From the NCBI GenBank assembly GCA_905221605.1, contig CAJNDS010000590.1, positions 44,410 through 108,409 of the forward strand: a DNA stretch of 64,000 nt, read 5' to 3'. Below are positions 41,801 through 51,728 of the stretch, one piece after another. A program made the position numbers and the translations under genes. Numbering within the stretch: position 1 is the stretch's first letter; each line of letters opens with the position of its first letter. Below the pieces are notes generated by a model. It searched no databases, was not told where the DNA came from, and saw nothing but the letters and a program-made list of their open reading frames with translations. Source of the stretch: Symbiodinium natans. Lineage: Eukaryota; Sar; Dinophyceae; Suessiales; Symbiodiniaceae.

Positions 41801-43130
41801 GGTCATTGGATTCGGTCTTCTCGAATCTCATGGTGTGACAACTAGCGACGCCATTAAGGCGTATACACAAGCAGCCTTGAAGAGCAAAAACCGAACTTTC
41901 GTCCTCTTGCCACCAGAACTCGTCCCAGCTTCTAAGAGAGACGTAATTCAGCCCTGTGCACCGCTCTACAAGGCCTTGTATGGACACCCTGAGTCATCAG
42001 CGCATTGGCAAAGGCATTTGCATGGCATTCTCACTGGTCTTGGTGGAATTGAATTCCCCAACCTTCCTTCTGTGTATTATTTTCCCACATTGGATCTGAT
42101 CTTGTGCGTATATGTTGACGACCTCACATTGAGCGGGAAGTTGTCGAAGCATAAAGGTTTCTGGAGTTCCTTGTCGAAACAAGTTGACCTCGAGCCTTAT
42201 GCTCCTCTCACCAGAGTGCTTGGTCGCAGTCATCGCCACGTCTTGTATGACAATCAACCAGCCCTTGCGTTGGAAACTGAAGACTTCGCCAAACAGTGTG
42301 TTGACTTGTATGAATCCTTGGTTGGTTCCGCTGTTAAGCACCAGAGGACCCCGCATGTTGACCCAGGAGCTCTATCACTAAGTGATAATGATGCTCGGGG
42401 TTCTCTTGCTGACAGCGCCGCTCGCATCCTGATGAAGATTCTGTGGCTTGCACGTTTGAATCGCCCAGATCTTATGGTGGCCGTCACTACCCTCACGACC
42501 AATGTCTGTCGTTGGTCAGTGAACGATGATAAAAGGGTTGCCAGGTTGGTGGGTTACATTGCTGCGACGGTTCAATACAACCCTGTGATGTTTGTCCACG
42601 ACCCAGCTTCATCTTTGCACCTTGCCCTGTATGTGGATTCAGATTTCGGCGGATGTCCTGACACCGCACGTTCCACAAGTGGGTATATCGTTGCCCTTGA
42701 AGGAAGCAACTCATTTGCTCTTCTGTCATGGTCCAGCAAGAGACAGAAAGTGGTCTCAAGGAGCTCTACCGAAGCAGAATTCGTGTCCTTGAGCAGTGCG
42801 CTGTTCAATGATGCCTTGCCATTACTTGAAGTTTGGCAAACCATAATCCCTGGCATTAAGCTCTTGTGTCGTGAAGATAATGAGGCTTGCATTGCCATTG
42901 TCCGTAAAGGGTATTCAGCTAAGCTGAGGCATTTGTCCAAAACTCATCGCATCAACGTTTCATCTACGTGCGAAGCTGTGAACGACAACGATGATGTTGA
43001 ACTGGGCTATGTCAACACTAATGACCAGAAAGGTGATCCTTTGACGAAGGCTCTTTCGGTCCAGAAGTGGGCTCATGCACTGAAGTTGCTCCACATCTCC
43101 ACTGAGCATCTGCCAGATGTTCCCATCTAA
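35823..43130 (+). CDS. Retrotransposon ORF2: Gag-Pol with oxygenase-like and methyltransferase-like inserts
   Basis: The protein has 2435 residues. In order: coiled coil (about 90-228); gag-like helical domain (about 340-560); Lys/Pro-rich linker; CCCH zinc finger C639, C648, C654, H658; protease-like WAADTAAG with D714; oxygenase-like block (about 918-1060) with H969-K-D971, SLGGFTGGGVW, H1031 and R1040; integrase zinc H1151, H1155, C1162, C1165 and core D1201, D1267, E1298; methyltransferase-like block (about 1610-1830) with LYEFCC at 1619-1624, ECGPWS at 1677-1682, SFEWP at 1728-1732 and HGCAFG at 1758-1763; reverse transcriptase with D2009 and YVDD at 2097-2100; RNase H with D2272, E2317, D2352. 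No frame break. The protease has DTAA instead of DTGA. Copia polyproteins are usually 1300-1900 residues, so the two extra blocks account for much of the excess. The core family is certain; the extra-domain names are inference. Confidence 0.93.
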   Translation: MSSPSDPSNQASSVLDLSSASAMALPGGIGSDSGSVTSSSAVELRERSPPLTRRALSGPRRTREHSEPYPNLTAQASYTQNILNVGASPQEVLDAQRLAATQAAQQVADHAEQLHAVRLEQVENEARGLVEATAEQMREQLQQYEHRYDEILQQGRILEEQLSVAKAELSKVEAELQVARAGYQELEAALTSCRGDNNLLNFQNTQLRVELQVKDREIQRLRQAALSATSPGSSPRKPAPRQQDVPSAIAPSACSGGSSWVHIGSDGDNNGAPSLPQVVNESPPCPPATVTDPRVDQLIDVVQQLLAQRNGTDQGCNDASPVHENEEPERQEKHIVDNRALLHLKLEPVPSDAAGFRAWKNALLVQIAKLDMSGEGLVVEWLSQSFTAEKEDLTESGFLPRLDAWIAGEMTSLRVLKQVTELEQEVIAYVELCGQARSQPKGRYMLALLARHFSIDRVRGTVLTASTLFQVEIGGNSMRDLRDFVQRVRTVLYAIPVGQRPDDRLTGEWLFHRVKHIRKLERIIEDIRESAPESRRREWDYLWNKIQDILVQEREDANSHSVMKSLQIAAPQAKTKGVPAETKEASRSSPKAKTPAPVSTGPSPKAPVPANPAPSPKPKTKAKAKAKGMSDAEKAKTPCIFFRMSSGCMHGENCKYSHAPDKTPKVDPKSKPKAAASKPKSPGAVAKAVVAMMAASSMCNIPGSNAFSVEWAADTAAGRHLGSARALADQGIPSESYRSFLAHSASPVTFHTGGGPQPGSQSLGFASDNMPLANHYMLDNCPVVRSTGLDVESGKAFIWLPGSLPFFVHDLSKLRIDCAEEARFYATRIDEHVPIFTSKVQFVHGVAASADSLERSGKESREPSTPFAHDPAEEYAKDLLTKRGDIQPNQVRKIFGLVKRGSAPRGIEPSNDSSFAVGCFRRGGVVGLLKSTKEYPFVTRALNQFAQRKAPGHVYTTINLLHNVSADPHKDSRNAGIDNVVISLGGFTGGGVWVEDAAGRDKCPFPSVSQIGKILSFKKGVIQFSAKNRLHATQPWTGDRLVMILYAAKDPASLELDVLDALIGVGFPLDSHPLVDVIPAEIESSEVPSSSSGGLPKEHLVEANPDGPAASALPEGDKPLDVSSPGVPIVDDAHVSDRVRKLRDEAVSVKHRLFHFPKNPFCDVCNRSKLLSRRVRRKPRDEDSEPAMLEASEFGEVIAADHIHVFKSPSDSNAPGREYVVLCLRDRFTGLFAAYPATDRSTDSILTCLKRFVGRKVCSKPVSLVSDAADEFKLAAETLGWLHMPSLPNRFPHNSQLEREIRSFQEGVRSSFLEAGFAVRPELWTVACRYGSMAMNLSHPAPLESDLSRWDFAVAHFDTEDVPPRELILGQLVFYRARADSKFGPNAKPGLFAGWRLEPGFLYRSVVYVLDLAKVRFKLGSWEEVISVPEAELYVRSGDPVFPLKNAAEHTLQLCGGEDFVIPDPLPLPFSGDQANIKKKARRIYITYSRFLKLGPTPGCTACERDRSDHNPECVARFEKAFGDEAKTSSQPFEDHERLLSFEHLGLPDLPPEIDPADEEAVEVELAALGRSTERDAESELDFLRTPEYEPSIPEDDEALPGVGALPACRHQKPGALVLYEFCCAPDSMIGRLGPELGVQVVRLCRESIDLEDPLAIDQLIHQVSATPGCCIHGSLECGPWSAWSRMNLATKPGYLEKLTAEREKSRKLLLQFIRVAALVILQGGEVSFEWPRDAAGWSLPEIIAFVDQFNLLTVEFHGCAFGLVSSRGGPMLKPWKILTSSKRLAHDFAAYQCSHPKHFKHDTVEGSDSRRSAFYPEAMARAILASLFPYAKAFVAPALPCVPTFPQLHRVKDVRPPLPLDLLMFESGMRHIRIPGYVHRLLDRREWTSQPAALEKVQEEKDGLLKAGTWIEEEIMPKSEVLAWARRTSNVIHFGNLMVIMSVKGAELEPDSWKLKARIVFRGDDIRDQTGMSAVFEELFASAPSSLEGLNTVIGFGLLESHGVTTSDAIKAYTQAALKSKNRTFVLLPPELVPASKRDVIQPCAPLYKALYGHPESSAHWQRHLHGILTGLGGIEFPNLPSVYYFPTLDLILCVYVDDLTLSGKLSKHKGFWSSLSKQVDLEPYAPLTRVLGRSHRHVLYDNQPALALETEDFAKQCVDLYESLVGSAVKHQRTPHVDPGALSLSDNDARGSLADSAARILMKILWLARLNRPDLMVAVTTLTTNVCRWSVNDDKRVARLVGYIAATVQYNPVMFVHDPASSLHLALYVDSDFGGCPDTARSTSGYIVALEGSNSFALLSWSSKRQKVVSRSSTEAEFVSLSSALFNDALPLLEVWQTIIPGIKLLCREDNEACIAIVRKGYSAKLRHLSKTHRINVSSTCEAVNDNDDVELGYVNTNDQKGDPLTKALSVQKWAHALKLLHISTEHLPDVPI

Positions 43131-43628
43131 GCATGCACTTCCCTGTCACCTGAAGTCTTTTGAAAATTCCTTGGGTGATATGTTTGTGATGGTTGTCAAG
43201 CTGCTCCTGCGCTACCTCCATCATCGTGCTTTTGCAGACACTTGGATATGAGCCATCATCCCTGTGTCATCTGAATGAGTTCTTGAGGATCTCATCCTGC
43301 ACTTCTTGCCTGCCCTCAGCCTTGCACTGCGTTGTGTCAGTGTCCGGCTGCTCCCAAGCGCCGCTCTGACTTCGCCTGAGCACAGTCCTGCACCGGTTGA
43401 GAGTAGTTTTGTATAGATTGCAGGTAGAATTACCTTAAAGGTTCATTGAGTCTGTGTTTCAGCCTGATCACCTGAGATACCGGATTCAACTGCGCATGGC
43501 TGAGCCCGCGCCACAATCGACAGTAGGTTTAGCTGCTGAGCTGAGCTTGCAGCTGCAGTCTTCCTAAAGTCCGTAATCGAGCTGTAATGAGCTTGGCGAC
43601 TGAAAGTTCTGCAAACATGAAGGGGGGA
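43131..43628 (+). other. 3' untranslated region of the retrotransposon
   Basis: About 500 bases between the ORF2 stop and the 3' LTR, with no substantial ORF and no obvious repeat. Composition matches the ORFs rather than the AT-rich host locus. It ends in the polypurine tract. Confidence 0.7.
43619..43628 (+). other. Polypurine tract
   Basis: GAAGGGGGGA lies immediately before the 3' LTR, the expected position of the plus-strand primer. Confidence 0.8.
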
Positions 43629-43850
43629 GTTGAAGAATCACGAGCTTCCTTCCTCTATTGTAAAGCATGTATAGTCATGTTGTGCAGACTAGGATGACTT
43701 ACCTTCTGACCATTTTTGGCTCAAGTAAAAAGGCCGCATGAGGTGCGGCTTGCACGCAGGGTTGAGGGCTTTGAGGGTCCCTGAACCCTTCTTTTGGTTG
43801 TGCCTGGTCCTTCCCCTTTTAGGCTTAGGCCAGGTTCTAACCTGTTCAAC
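43629..43850 (+). repeat. 3' long terminal repeat, 222 bp
   Basis: No difference from the 5' LTR was found in a base-by-base comparison. It carries the same spliced-leader-like sequence (43710-43725) and hairpin. Confidence 0.93.
43710..43725 (+). promoter_or_regulatory. Spliced-leader-like sequence in the 3' LTR
   Basis: Identical to 34174-34189. In this position it would lie in the 3' end of the element's transcript. Confidence 0.7.
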
Positions 43851-43851
43851 T

Positions 43852-43857
43852 TGTTTA
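43852..43857. repeat. Target-site duplication, right copy (TGTTTA)
   Basis: Matches 34087-34092. A single T separates it from the 222-bp LTR core; that T equals the base following the 5' LTR, so the true LTR may be 223 bp. Confidence 0.7.
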
Positions 43858-45450
43858 TGTACTTCATTTAATTTTCATAAGGTATATATGATTGAATCAT
43901 TACTAACAGTATCTTTCAGTTTTAATATACAAATGTTCTCAACTGTCTGAAATATATCTCATGATTTTGAACAATGAAATATACATCTATATGAATATTA
44001 GTAACAAATTATCCTAAAAAGCAATAAAACTGACCAACGTAAATATTCTAAGCCTTTTTTTCCATGAATACAAGCTTTGTTTGAAAAAAACAACGTAGAC
44101 ATGTAAACAAATGCCAGTTCAATAACTATTTTTGTGCGTGTTGAAAACATATATATATATATATATTGAAGATCTATACATAAGTTTTCAACATAAATAC
44201 CAGAAAATGATTTTACATACCTACATTGTTTGAATTTAAATGAATTAACTTGGAAAATACGAACTATCCGTGTTTCATCAGTCAACAAACTTTATATTTT
44301 AATTTTTGTGCATCTGCAACTTGAACGCTCTTTCAATCCAAGTGTTGTACATTATTAGAATTATTTAGAGGCGTAATATATTTGTATCTCAAAGATGTTA
44401 GAAGAAAATCTAATGCAAAAGAACCATATAGACAATATCTATTGTATAGTATCAATAGACTCAATACCGTCTGTGAATTGAAAATTTCAACATTTTTTGT
44501 ATTGATTGAAAATATTTTATTTAACAAAAATTCTTCTCTATCATGTTTAAATCGGTGTTATATATATATATATATATACATTCACAATATTAGTTGATAT
44601 ATCTGGTTTAGATTGTGATGTGTATTCCCAAAAAAGGGATTTCTCGAATATTCAAATGTTTTTTGTTCAACATGTTTTTTTCATTTCAGTACTTACATAC
44701 CTGAAATATATTGAAGACATAAATATATACATATAGAGGTTTGTTATCAAAGGTTTTTCATTTTTCTCAATTAGAGATAATTCTTTCACATTAATATTTT
44801 GCTTTTTCACCGTGTTTACCTATTGAACATCCAATGCCTTGAAATCATTTTCATTGATCTTACGTATGTTTTTTGATAGTCTTGAGGTAAGTAATATATC
44901 ATCTTCGCAAGTAAAATATTCCCAATAAAGTGAATGATATTAACATCTGTTGAGAAATCCATGTAAACACACAGAATACATGGTAATGTATAGTTCAATA
45001 ATTATGCGTTTTCTTATGATTTATTTTGTCATAACCTATTAACGATCTCAACCAAATTCACATTATTGTCCCAATTGTAGTTATAGATTTTCTGTATATA
45101 GCAACCAAAGAAAATTTAGGAGAGATGAAAGCTAAAATCGAAGCATGTTCTTTATCATTTAGCTGCTAAAAAGGGTACATATATGTATATAATACTAATT
45201 CTATTAAATCTCTATCATATAATTTACAAGAGTTTCTATATCACAAATGTTCGTCTTTATTCTCAGTACTACAAGAATCGAAGCGTGTTTTTTCTAGTAC
45301 TTTTCTTTTGTTCTTGATTCAGAAACATTTTCACGATGGCTGCCTGGCTGTAGGTAAATGATAACCACAAAAATCTACACCTGGATCATTAGTTTTGCAT
45401 TATCATGAAGCGTTTGTTCGTTGACCTTATTTTTTGTAGAACCGTATTCT
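43858..45450. other. AT-rich locus, right of the retrotransposon, no gene
   Basis: Strongly A/T-rich DNA with TA dinucleotide runs at about 44150-44166 and 44560-44578. No ORF above background, no TTTAGGG unit, no recognised organelle gene. It continues the AT-rich sequence to the left of the element. Confidence 0.7.
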
Positions 45451-45454
45451 TTCT

Positions 45455-45577
45455 CTCTTTCTCTCCTTCTCTCCTCCTCTCCTCCTCCTCTCCTCCTTCT
45501 CTCCTCCTTCTCTCCTCCTTCTCTCCTCCTTCTCTCCTCCCTCTCTCCTCCTTCTCTCCTCCTTCTCTCCTCCTTCC
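45455..45577 (+). repeat. Polypyrimidine (TCTCCTCCT)n tract
   Basis: About 120 bases of CTCCTTCTCTC-type units on the + strand. Ser/Leu-rich frames across it are artefacts. It marks the right border of the AT-rich locus. Confidence 0.9.
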
Positions 45578-47320
45578 ACGTTTCTACAACCTACCGCTTA
45601 AGAAAATTTTCTGTACATACGTGCCAGAGGAGCTTTGGTGGCAGTGCCCCGAAGACAGAGTGGAATGCGCCACTGCGGATGGCGAGTTCACGGGGCGGTA
45701 TTTAGGGTTTGGAGTCTTAATGAAGTTTTCGGGTGTTCGGTTTGAGGGTTGAGCGGCTGAGCGCTGTCCTTCAGCATAAAGCGGGAACTGCTTCGTTTGA
45801 GTCGTAGAGACACTGAGACAGAGAGCCATCGCAGCTTACAAGATGACAAGAGCCGTCGCAGGACTTCGGCAAGCTTGGCGGCCAGGAAGGTGCTGGGATC
45901 GGCCGCTTCCTTAAGTCATTATAGAGGATCATGGAATTGGCCGTGTAGTTTTTTGTTATTGACTTTGTTTTCTTGGGGGAGTTCGACTGGATTTAGGGTC
46001 GTGCGTGGGTACAAGTGGACTTTGATCTTGGGGCAGCTGCGCCGTGCTTTATCTACTCGACTTGTTTTGCTTCTGGCTTGGGAATGTACGCGGTTGTTGG
46101 GGTGTGGTGAGACGTGGGGCATTGCAAGGCGCGCGATTTGTTGAATGGGATGTGGGGAACGGCGTGGGCCTTTGGTTGTTGGGGTGTGGGGCATGGTAGG
46201 TTGCTCGATTTGTTGAATTTGTCTGTTGGGGTGTTGAGCATGGGCGTTAGTCAGTTGGGATGGGGGGCACGTCGGGGGGACTGATTACATTGACAAACGA
46301 AGCCCGTACTCGACACGAGAGCCTCCGAACGAAGGCCCTGGCAGCGGTGCTGGAAGCGTTGGCCAATCACCAGCCTGCCAGCCACGTTTGCTGATTCGAA
46401 GCGAAGGGGTTCGGTTGTGGGTTTGGGCTTTATGGGTGTTGGCGGGCGCCGAGGCCCTGAAACCTCTGAAGCTTCAGCGTTTGTGAGATGCTGAGCTCGC
46501 ATTGGAGGCAGCTCGCTCGTAGCCAGGAGATGGATTCCCACCCGGAACTCTCGGTTCACCATGCTGCGCGGGCCCCCGGAGCTTTCAGCGTTTGGGCGTT
46601 CAAAGGCTTTTTAGGTTTTGGGAGTTTAGGGTTTGTTCTTTTGGCTTTAGGGTCAGGGGAGCCGCTTAGGGGACAGCCTTAAGGAAATTTCAGTGCTGCA
46701 GGCATCCCTCTATCCAAGTCAGAGCGCCGGCTGAAAGTGACAGCCGTCCTACTGTTTAGCAGTTCTAGAGATTCTACAGTGTATTGTTTTTGGGGCGTCC
46801 TAAACGTTTCGGGTTAAAGCGTGGGGCTTGGCAATTATTTTTCAATTCCCAGCCCCTCGTCCTAGTCATATCTTTTCTGGAGCTGTGGCCTGCACCCTAA
46901 ACCATTAACACCAGCAGCCCAACTTTCCAGGTTGGAGGATGCCCTCTGCGCATCCCGAAGCCTCTTCCTCGTCCACGTTAGCCCCTTCACCCGGGACGCC
47001 GCAGACACGGCCGTGCCCCCAAGCTCCGGACTGCCCCTGAACCTCTGAAGCCCCCAGCGCCTGCACCCTCATGCAAAGCCCTCATGCCCCCGCATGTAAA
47101 TCCTAAGCCCGCCACAAACGCTGGAGCCAAGCATGAGACCTGACAGGCTAGCTGAGCCCGATATTCTACGCGCCCACTCCAAACCCTGGCCCTAACTTTC
47201 CCAAAGCGCCCAAGATATGCCCGTGAGGCCCGCTCCTTGGCCTTGGCCAGCAGAGTGTCTGCCAGTGGCTCCGAGGAGAGAGTGAAGCATCAGGCGTAGC
47301 TGCGGGAAGGGCACTCATTT
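45578..47320. other. Unassigned sequence with a small tandem repeat
   Basis: TTTAGGG units are nearly absent. Bases about 46090-46240 hold two to three diverged copies of a unit containing GTTGGGGTGTGG and GATTTGTTGAAT. Around 46285-46385 one + frame reads LTNEARTRHESLRTKAL and could be an exon ending at a GTTTGC donor, but no acceptor was settled. Longer open frames here (for example 45797-46144) have no family features and are not called. Confidence 0.45.
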
Positions 47321-47321
47321 A

Positions 47322-47370
47322 GAGGGTTTAGGGTTTAGGGTTTAGGGTTTAGGGTTTAGGGTTTAGGGTT
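47322..47370 (+). repeat. TTTAGGG array
   Basis: About seven perfect units, isolated within otherwise non-repeat sequence. Confidence 0.95.
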
Positions 47371-49195
47371 TGTTAGGGCTTACGGGGTTAGGCGCAGCAT
47401 CTAGTACACAAAAACAGTTCTTGAAGGTCTGCGTGAGGTCCCTCTTTAACTTAATATAACTTGTTCCTCCGGTGCCTTTCTAGGGCTTTGCAGCCGGCAC
47501 GAAGGCAGAGAGCGAGAGAGAGCGAGACCAGCGCAGTCATCTTCAACCGAGGCAGACCACATATGGCAGGTTGCCTAAGTTGGGGACCCTGTTCGGGGCA
47601 GCCCATAAAAACACAGGCCCTTACAGCACAGAGCTCCATCCTCGTCCATGCCAAAAATCCACGTGTGCTCACATCCCACGCTTGACAGTAGGTGTTTGTG
47701 TATTTGGAGTCCTCCTAAACCCAGCTCAGGCAGCGAAGGCAGATTCGGATTGGATTCGAATGCTGGAGGCCTGTACTTGGGGCAGGGGGGGCGGGGGGGG
47801 GAAGAAAGATGTGAGAGATTAGCAGCTAATCCAGAAGATGTCTTGATTTTCGGGGTTCTCATTTCATCAATGCTGCTTTGCGGGTCCAGAATTTCTCGAC
47901 GGTACGCGCGTTCAACACGCAGGGCGTCCTGACGAGATGTCGTCTTTGTGGTGTTAGGTTGATTTTCGGTCATGTCCTGGCGCAAGGGGTAGATGCGGGT
48001 AGGTTTGCAAGAAAGGAAGGGAAACATTGCAGGGACACAAGAATGAGGCGAAGAGAAGGGTCTGTGCAGCGCAGAGACTGTCGGGAGAGGTGCGGGAAGG
48101 GCGGCGCGGGTCTGGGCATGGGGCCTCTTAAATGCCTCTTTCTGTACTTGTAAGTGTCTATGTATATAGCCTGGTGGGCCTAGCGCCTTATAAACTATTT
48201 GTATAGAGCCTAGCTAATGTGTAGAGCTAGCGGGTTCGAGCACGGCGGGTAGGGCTCAGGGATTGAGAACCAAAGACTTCACCGCGCCAGCCGGGGTCGA
48301 CGGATTATTGGGAGACATTTAGGGCACCGCCGCAACATGCAATTGTGTTTATCCGCTCAGCCGGCAAGACAATGGGAAACAACCGGGGTGGGGCGAAAGA
48401 ACGCAGGGGGAGGCTGGCTGTCCAATATGAGGTTGGCCGATTCTAAGACAGCTGTTCCCAGCAAAACAGATTGATGTTTGCTCTGCCACATCTGTCTATT
48501 TATATTTGTTGAATGTCAGGTCGATGGAAACTGAAGCACATTCTGGCAGTTGCACACGAGTCAAAAGCTCGAATTCCAAAAAGTGTCTGGGGAGAAGTCC
48601 TCCAGCTTTTTTTGGCTGCAACGCTGTCTTGGGAGAAGTCCCCCAGCTTTTTTTGGCTGCAACGCACAAGCAAACGTTCCTCAAGCTAACAAATGCAGAA
48701 TTTCTTAAACATGATAAGATGTTTCTAAACCTCTTTCCCAAAAACTGTACGTTTTAACCGGAAACTGTTTAAAACACCTTCTGATTTTTACGGAAAGTAC
48801 TTTTACAAAATATAAATGTTTTCCTACAAACATTTTTAGAAAATGCGATACGATGTTCACGAAAATATATTGCAATTCTCCAAGATTTTCAGGAGAATAT
48901 TCTTAAAAGTGCTATAAGATTTTTCACGAAAGTTTAAAAACACACACTGCTATATTGTATTTTTAAATGACGTCCAGAGCATTATGTTTCTTTTCATCAT
49001 GTATACGTAAAAATTTAATATGTGCTTTAATGTGTGCATTTATGCTGATATAGTTCATCTTTCTCATGATGACTTAAAAGAAACAGCAAGATATCGTGCA
49101 AGGTAGAAAATACAAGCGAGTTACAGGACACTTGTTTGAACTCGGGGCAGTTGAGATAAGAGAGCCGGGTAGGGGTCTTGACCCCTTTGCATGCA
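47371..49195. other. Unassigned sequence, second AT-rich patch
   Basis: Bases 47371-48480 are mixed in composition with no recognised gene; a 150-codon minus frame (48027-47575) is not supported by any motif. Bases about 48730-49110 are AT-rich like the retrotransposon's target locus. CTAGCT...AGCTAG near 48213-48233 is a small palindrome. Confidence 0.45.
48590..48671 (+). repeat. Two-copy tandem repeat, 41-bp unit
   Basis: GGGAGAAGTCC/CCCCAGC followed by a T run and GGCTGCAACGC starts at 48590 and 48631. The copies differ at two positions or so. Confidence 0.85.
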
Positions 49196-51728
49196 ACCCT
49201 TGCCCTAAACCCTAAACCCTAAACCCTAAACCCTAAACCCTAAACCCTAAACCCTAAACCCTAAACCCTAAACTTTAAATCCTACACCCTAAACCCTAAT
49301 GGATTCTTTACCATGTCTACGATTCTAGGGGGCACATGTCAGTGGTTGAAAGAGGAATCCCGAATCCCTGCAGAGGCGAATGACGGCTGAGGGTTGAACA
49401 GGTTTAGGGTTTAGGGTTTAGGGCTTCGAGTTTAGGGTTTATGGTTCCGATCTTGAGGGGGTAGATCGCAATCCCAGTGCCCTGATGTTCAGGTTCGCTT
49501 CTTCCTAAACCCCAGTCCCTAAACCCGAAACCCTAAGCCTGAACCCTAAGCCCTAAATCTTAAACCCTAAACCTTAAACCCTAAACCCTAAACCCTAAAC
49601 CTTAAACCCCAACCTTAGAGTTGTAGTCCACGCCGACAACCCAAGGACACAGACCGAAGCGGCACTCTCACTGCGTGCCCTGCCAGCAGGGTGTAGGGTG
49701 TAGGGTGTAGGGTTTAGGGTTTTGGGTTTTGGGTTTTGGGTTTTGGGTTTTGGGTTTTGGGCTTAGGGCTTAGGGCTTAGGGTTTAGGGTTTACGGTTTA
49801 GGGTTTAGGGCTTAGGGTTTAGGGCTTAGGGCTTAGGGCTAAGGGCTTAGGGCTTAGGGCTTAGGGCTCGCTTGGCGTGCACGAGAGTTTACTATACTGT
49901 AGGGCCCGTTTTTTTGCTGTGTACGTTTTGAGGGGATACTCTAGGGTTCCTACATGGCCTCTTTTTGTGGTCTCAGGGTTTCGAGTTTAGGGCTTTCAGG
50001 TTTCAGGCTGTTGGGGTTTAAGCCGCGGCCGACGAGTTTGAGGGTTTAAGCCTTAGAGCACAAGTCCCTAGACCTCTAATCCTAGGGCGCCGGGGTCTTC
50101 AAAGTTGCAGGGTTTTAGGGTCTAGTGTAATTACCCTGTAGGGTTTGGAGTTTGAAGTTTTGGTTTGAGGCCGGCCTCTTTCCGTTCTGGTCGGTGATGT
50201 GTTGGCCGGCTTCTATGTGTGTGTGGGCTGCAAACCTAGTTGGGCTCCCAGAGCCTTACACCCCAAAACCCTGCGCAAACCCCGAAGAACGCCCCAAGAA
50301 AAGACAAAACCCTCAAACTCCAAACGCCAAGAAGGACAAACCCTAAACCCTAAACCCAAAGCCATCAGGCCCCCCAAGAGCTCTCGCAGTCCAAGCCCCC
50401 AAGTCCTTAAACTCCAAACCCAAAAAACTAACAACCCTTAAACCCCTACTTCCCCAACATCCTAGAAGCCCTAAACCCTAAGCCCCGAACCCCAAACCCT
50501 GAACCCTAAACCCTGAGTCCTAGACCCCACTTCTTACTATCCATGAACTTCCAAGTAGAGGCCAAAGAGAGCATCTGGAGGCATCAATTGTGAACCCGCC
50601 TTGAAACCTAAGCCCTTGAATTTCAGGGAGTTAGGGTTTCGGGTTTGGGTTTAGGGTTTAGGGTTTAGGGTTTAGGGTTTAGGGTTTAGGGTTTAGGGTT
50701 TAGGGTTTAGGGTTTAGGGTTTAGGGTTCAGGGTTCAGGGTTCAGTGTTCAGGGTTCAGGGTTTAGGGTTTAGGGTTTAGGGTTTAGGGTTTAGGGTTTA
50801 GGGTTTAGGGTTTAGGGTTTAGGGTTTAGGGTTTAGGGTTTAGGGTTTAGGGTTTAGGGTTTAGGGTGAACCCTGAGCCCTTTCGCCCCTCATAGGCCCT
50901 GAGCCCCTCAAGCCTAAAGCCTGGATCGACCCCCTTGAAGTGCCCTTAATTCCCTTCTTAGGGTTTAGGGTTCTAGGGTTTAGGGTTTAGGGTTTAGGGT
51001 TTAGGGTTTAGGGTTTAGGGTTTAGGGTTTAGGGTTTAGGGTTTAGGGTGTAGGGTTTAGGGTTTAGGGTTTAGGGTTTAGGGTTTAGGGTTTAGATCCC
51101 TTATACAAACCTAACTCAGCTAAAAGGGCTGATTTTCTTCTCCTGGCTTGCTGGGATTTGTAGCCTACAAGTCCAACCCTTCAGCCCGAAAACTCTCGAA
51201 CTCAGAGGTCCGGGTACGTCCTAGCATCACTGTAAGCCGAGTACTAAGCCCTACCAGCCCAATATACGCCCTCAGAAGCCTAATGCCAAGATCTAAACCC
51301 TAAGCCCTAAACCCTAAACCCTCTGCCCTACTTTCTCCTGCCCTCCCAAGGACCGAGTTGAAGAAGTTGGTGCGTAAGGAGCTGGGTCCGACCCGAACAG
51401 ACTTGGGGCTCTAGGGATTACATGGGTTTAGGGTTTAGGGCTAGGCGGGGCCATAGCAGACCCACGCTTTTTCGGCAGTTTAGCTCTGTTGCCCTCAGAA
51501 TCCCCTGTAAATACCGATGTTTCCTGGGTTTCGCCCATCACCTCATCCCCGCAATTTTTCTCCAAAATTATCCTGCATGTTTTTTGGCATCCGTAGACTA
51601 CACTGGTATTTGTGGGTTTTTTGCGCTACTTCGCACATTCGAGGTGTCCTAAACTAAGCCCTGTCTTGCTTGCATCCGCTTCTGCCCAGCCCTGGGTCTA
51701 AATAACACGCTTGCTACACCATAGTTAG
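49196..51728. other. TTTAGGG/CCCTAAA mosaic
   Basis: CCCTAAA array at about 49203-49272. Mixed TTTTGGG and GCTTAGG variants at about 49710-49865. Long TTTAGGG arrays at about 50650-50730 and 50760-50868 (interrupted by TTCAGGG) and about 50966-51094. A copy of the CATGAAC.TCCAAGTA repeat lies at 50542. No convincing exon was found. Confidence 0.6.

Larger units (their letters stand above)
34093..43850 (+). mobile_element. Complete copia-type LTR retrotransposon with extra enzyme-like domains
   Basis: The element has identical 222-bp LTRs, a primer-binding site, two long ORFs and a polypurine tract, and is flanked by TGTTTA on both sides. Integrase precedes reverse transcriptase, which defines copia order. 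ORF1 (431 residues, HAD-like) is separated by 149 bases from ORF2 (2435 residues, full Gag-Pol), and the two lie in different frames. ORF2 is unusually long for copia because it carries about 150 residues of oxygenase-like and about 220 residues of methyltransferase-like sequence. Both ORFs are intact and the LTRs are identical, so insertion is recent and the element may be active. It lies inside an AT-rich locus between telomere-repeat mosaics. Confidence 0.93.

Noticed and set aside
45797-46144. 115-codon plus-strand frame with a hydrophobic stretch
   Set aside because: One hydrophobic segment is weak evidence; the rest is Arg/Ser-rich with no recognisable domain.
47575-48027. 150-codon minus-strand frame
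   Set aside because: No motif, no splice or regulatory context, and Pro-rich composition matching a G/C-rich tract.
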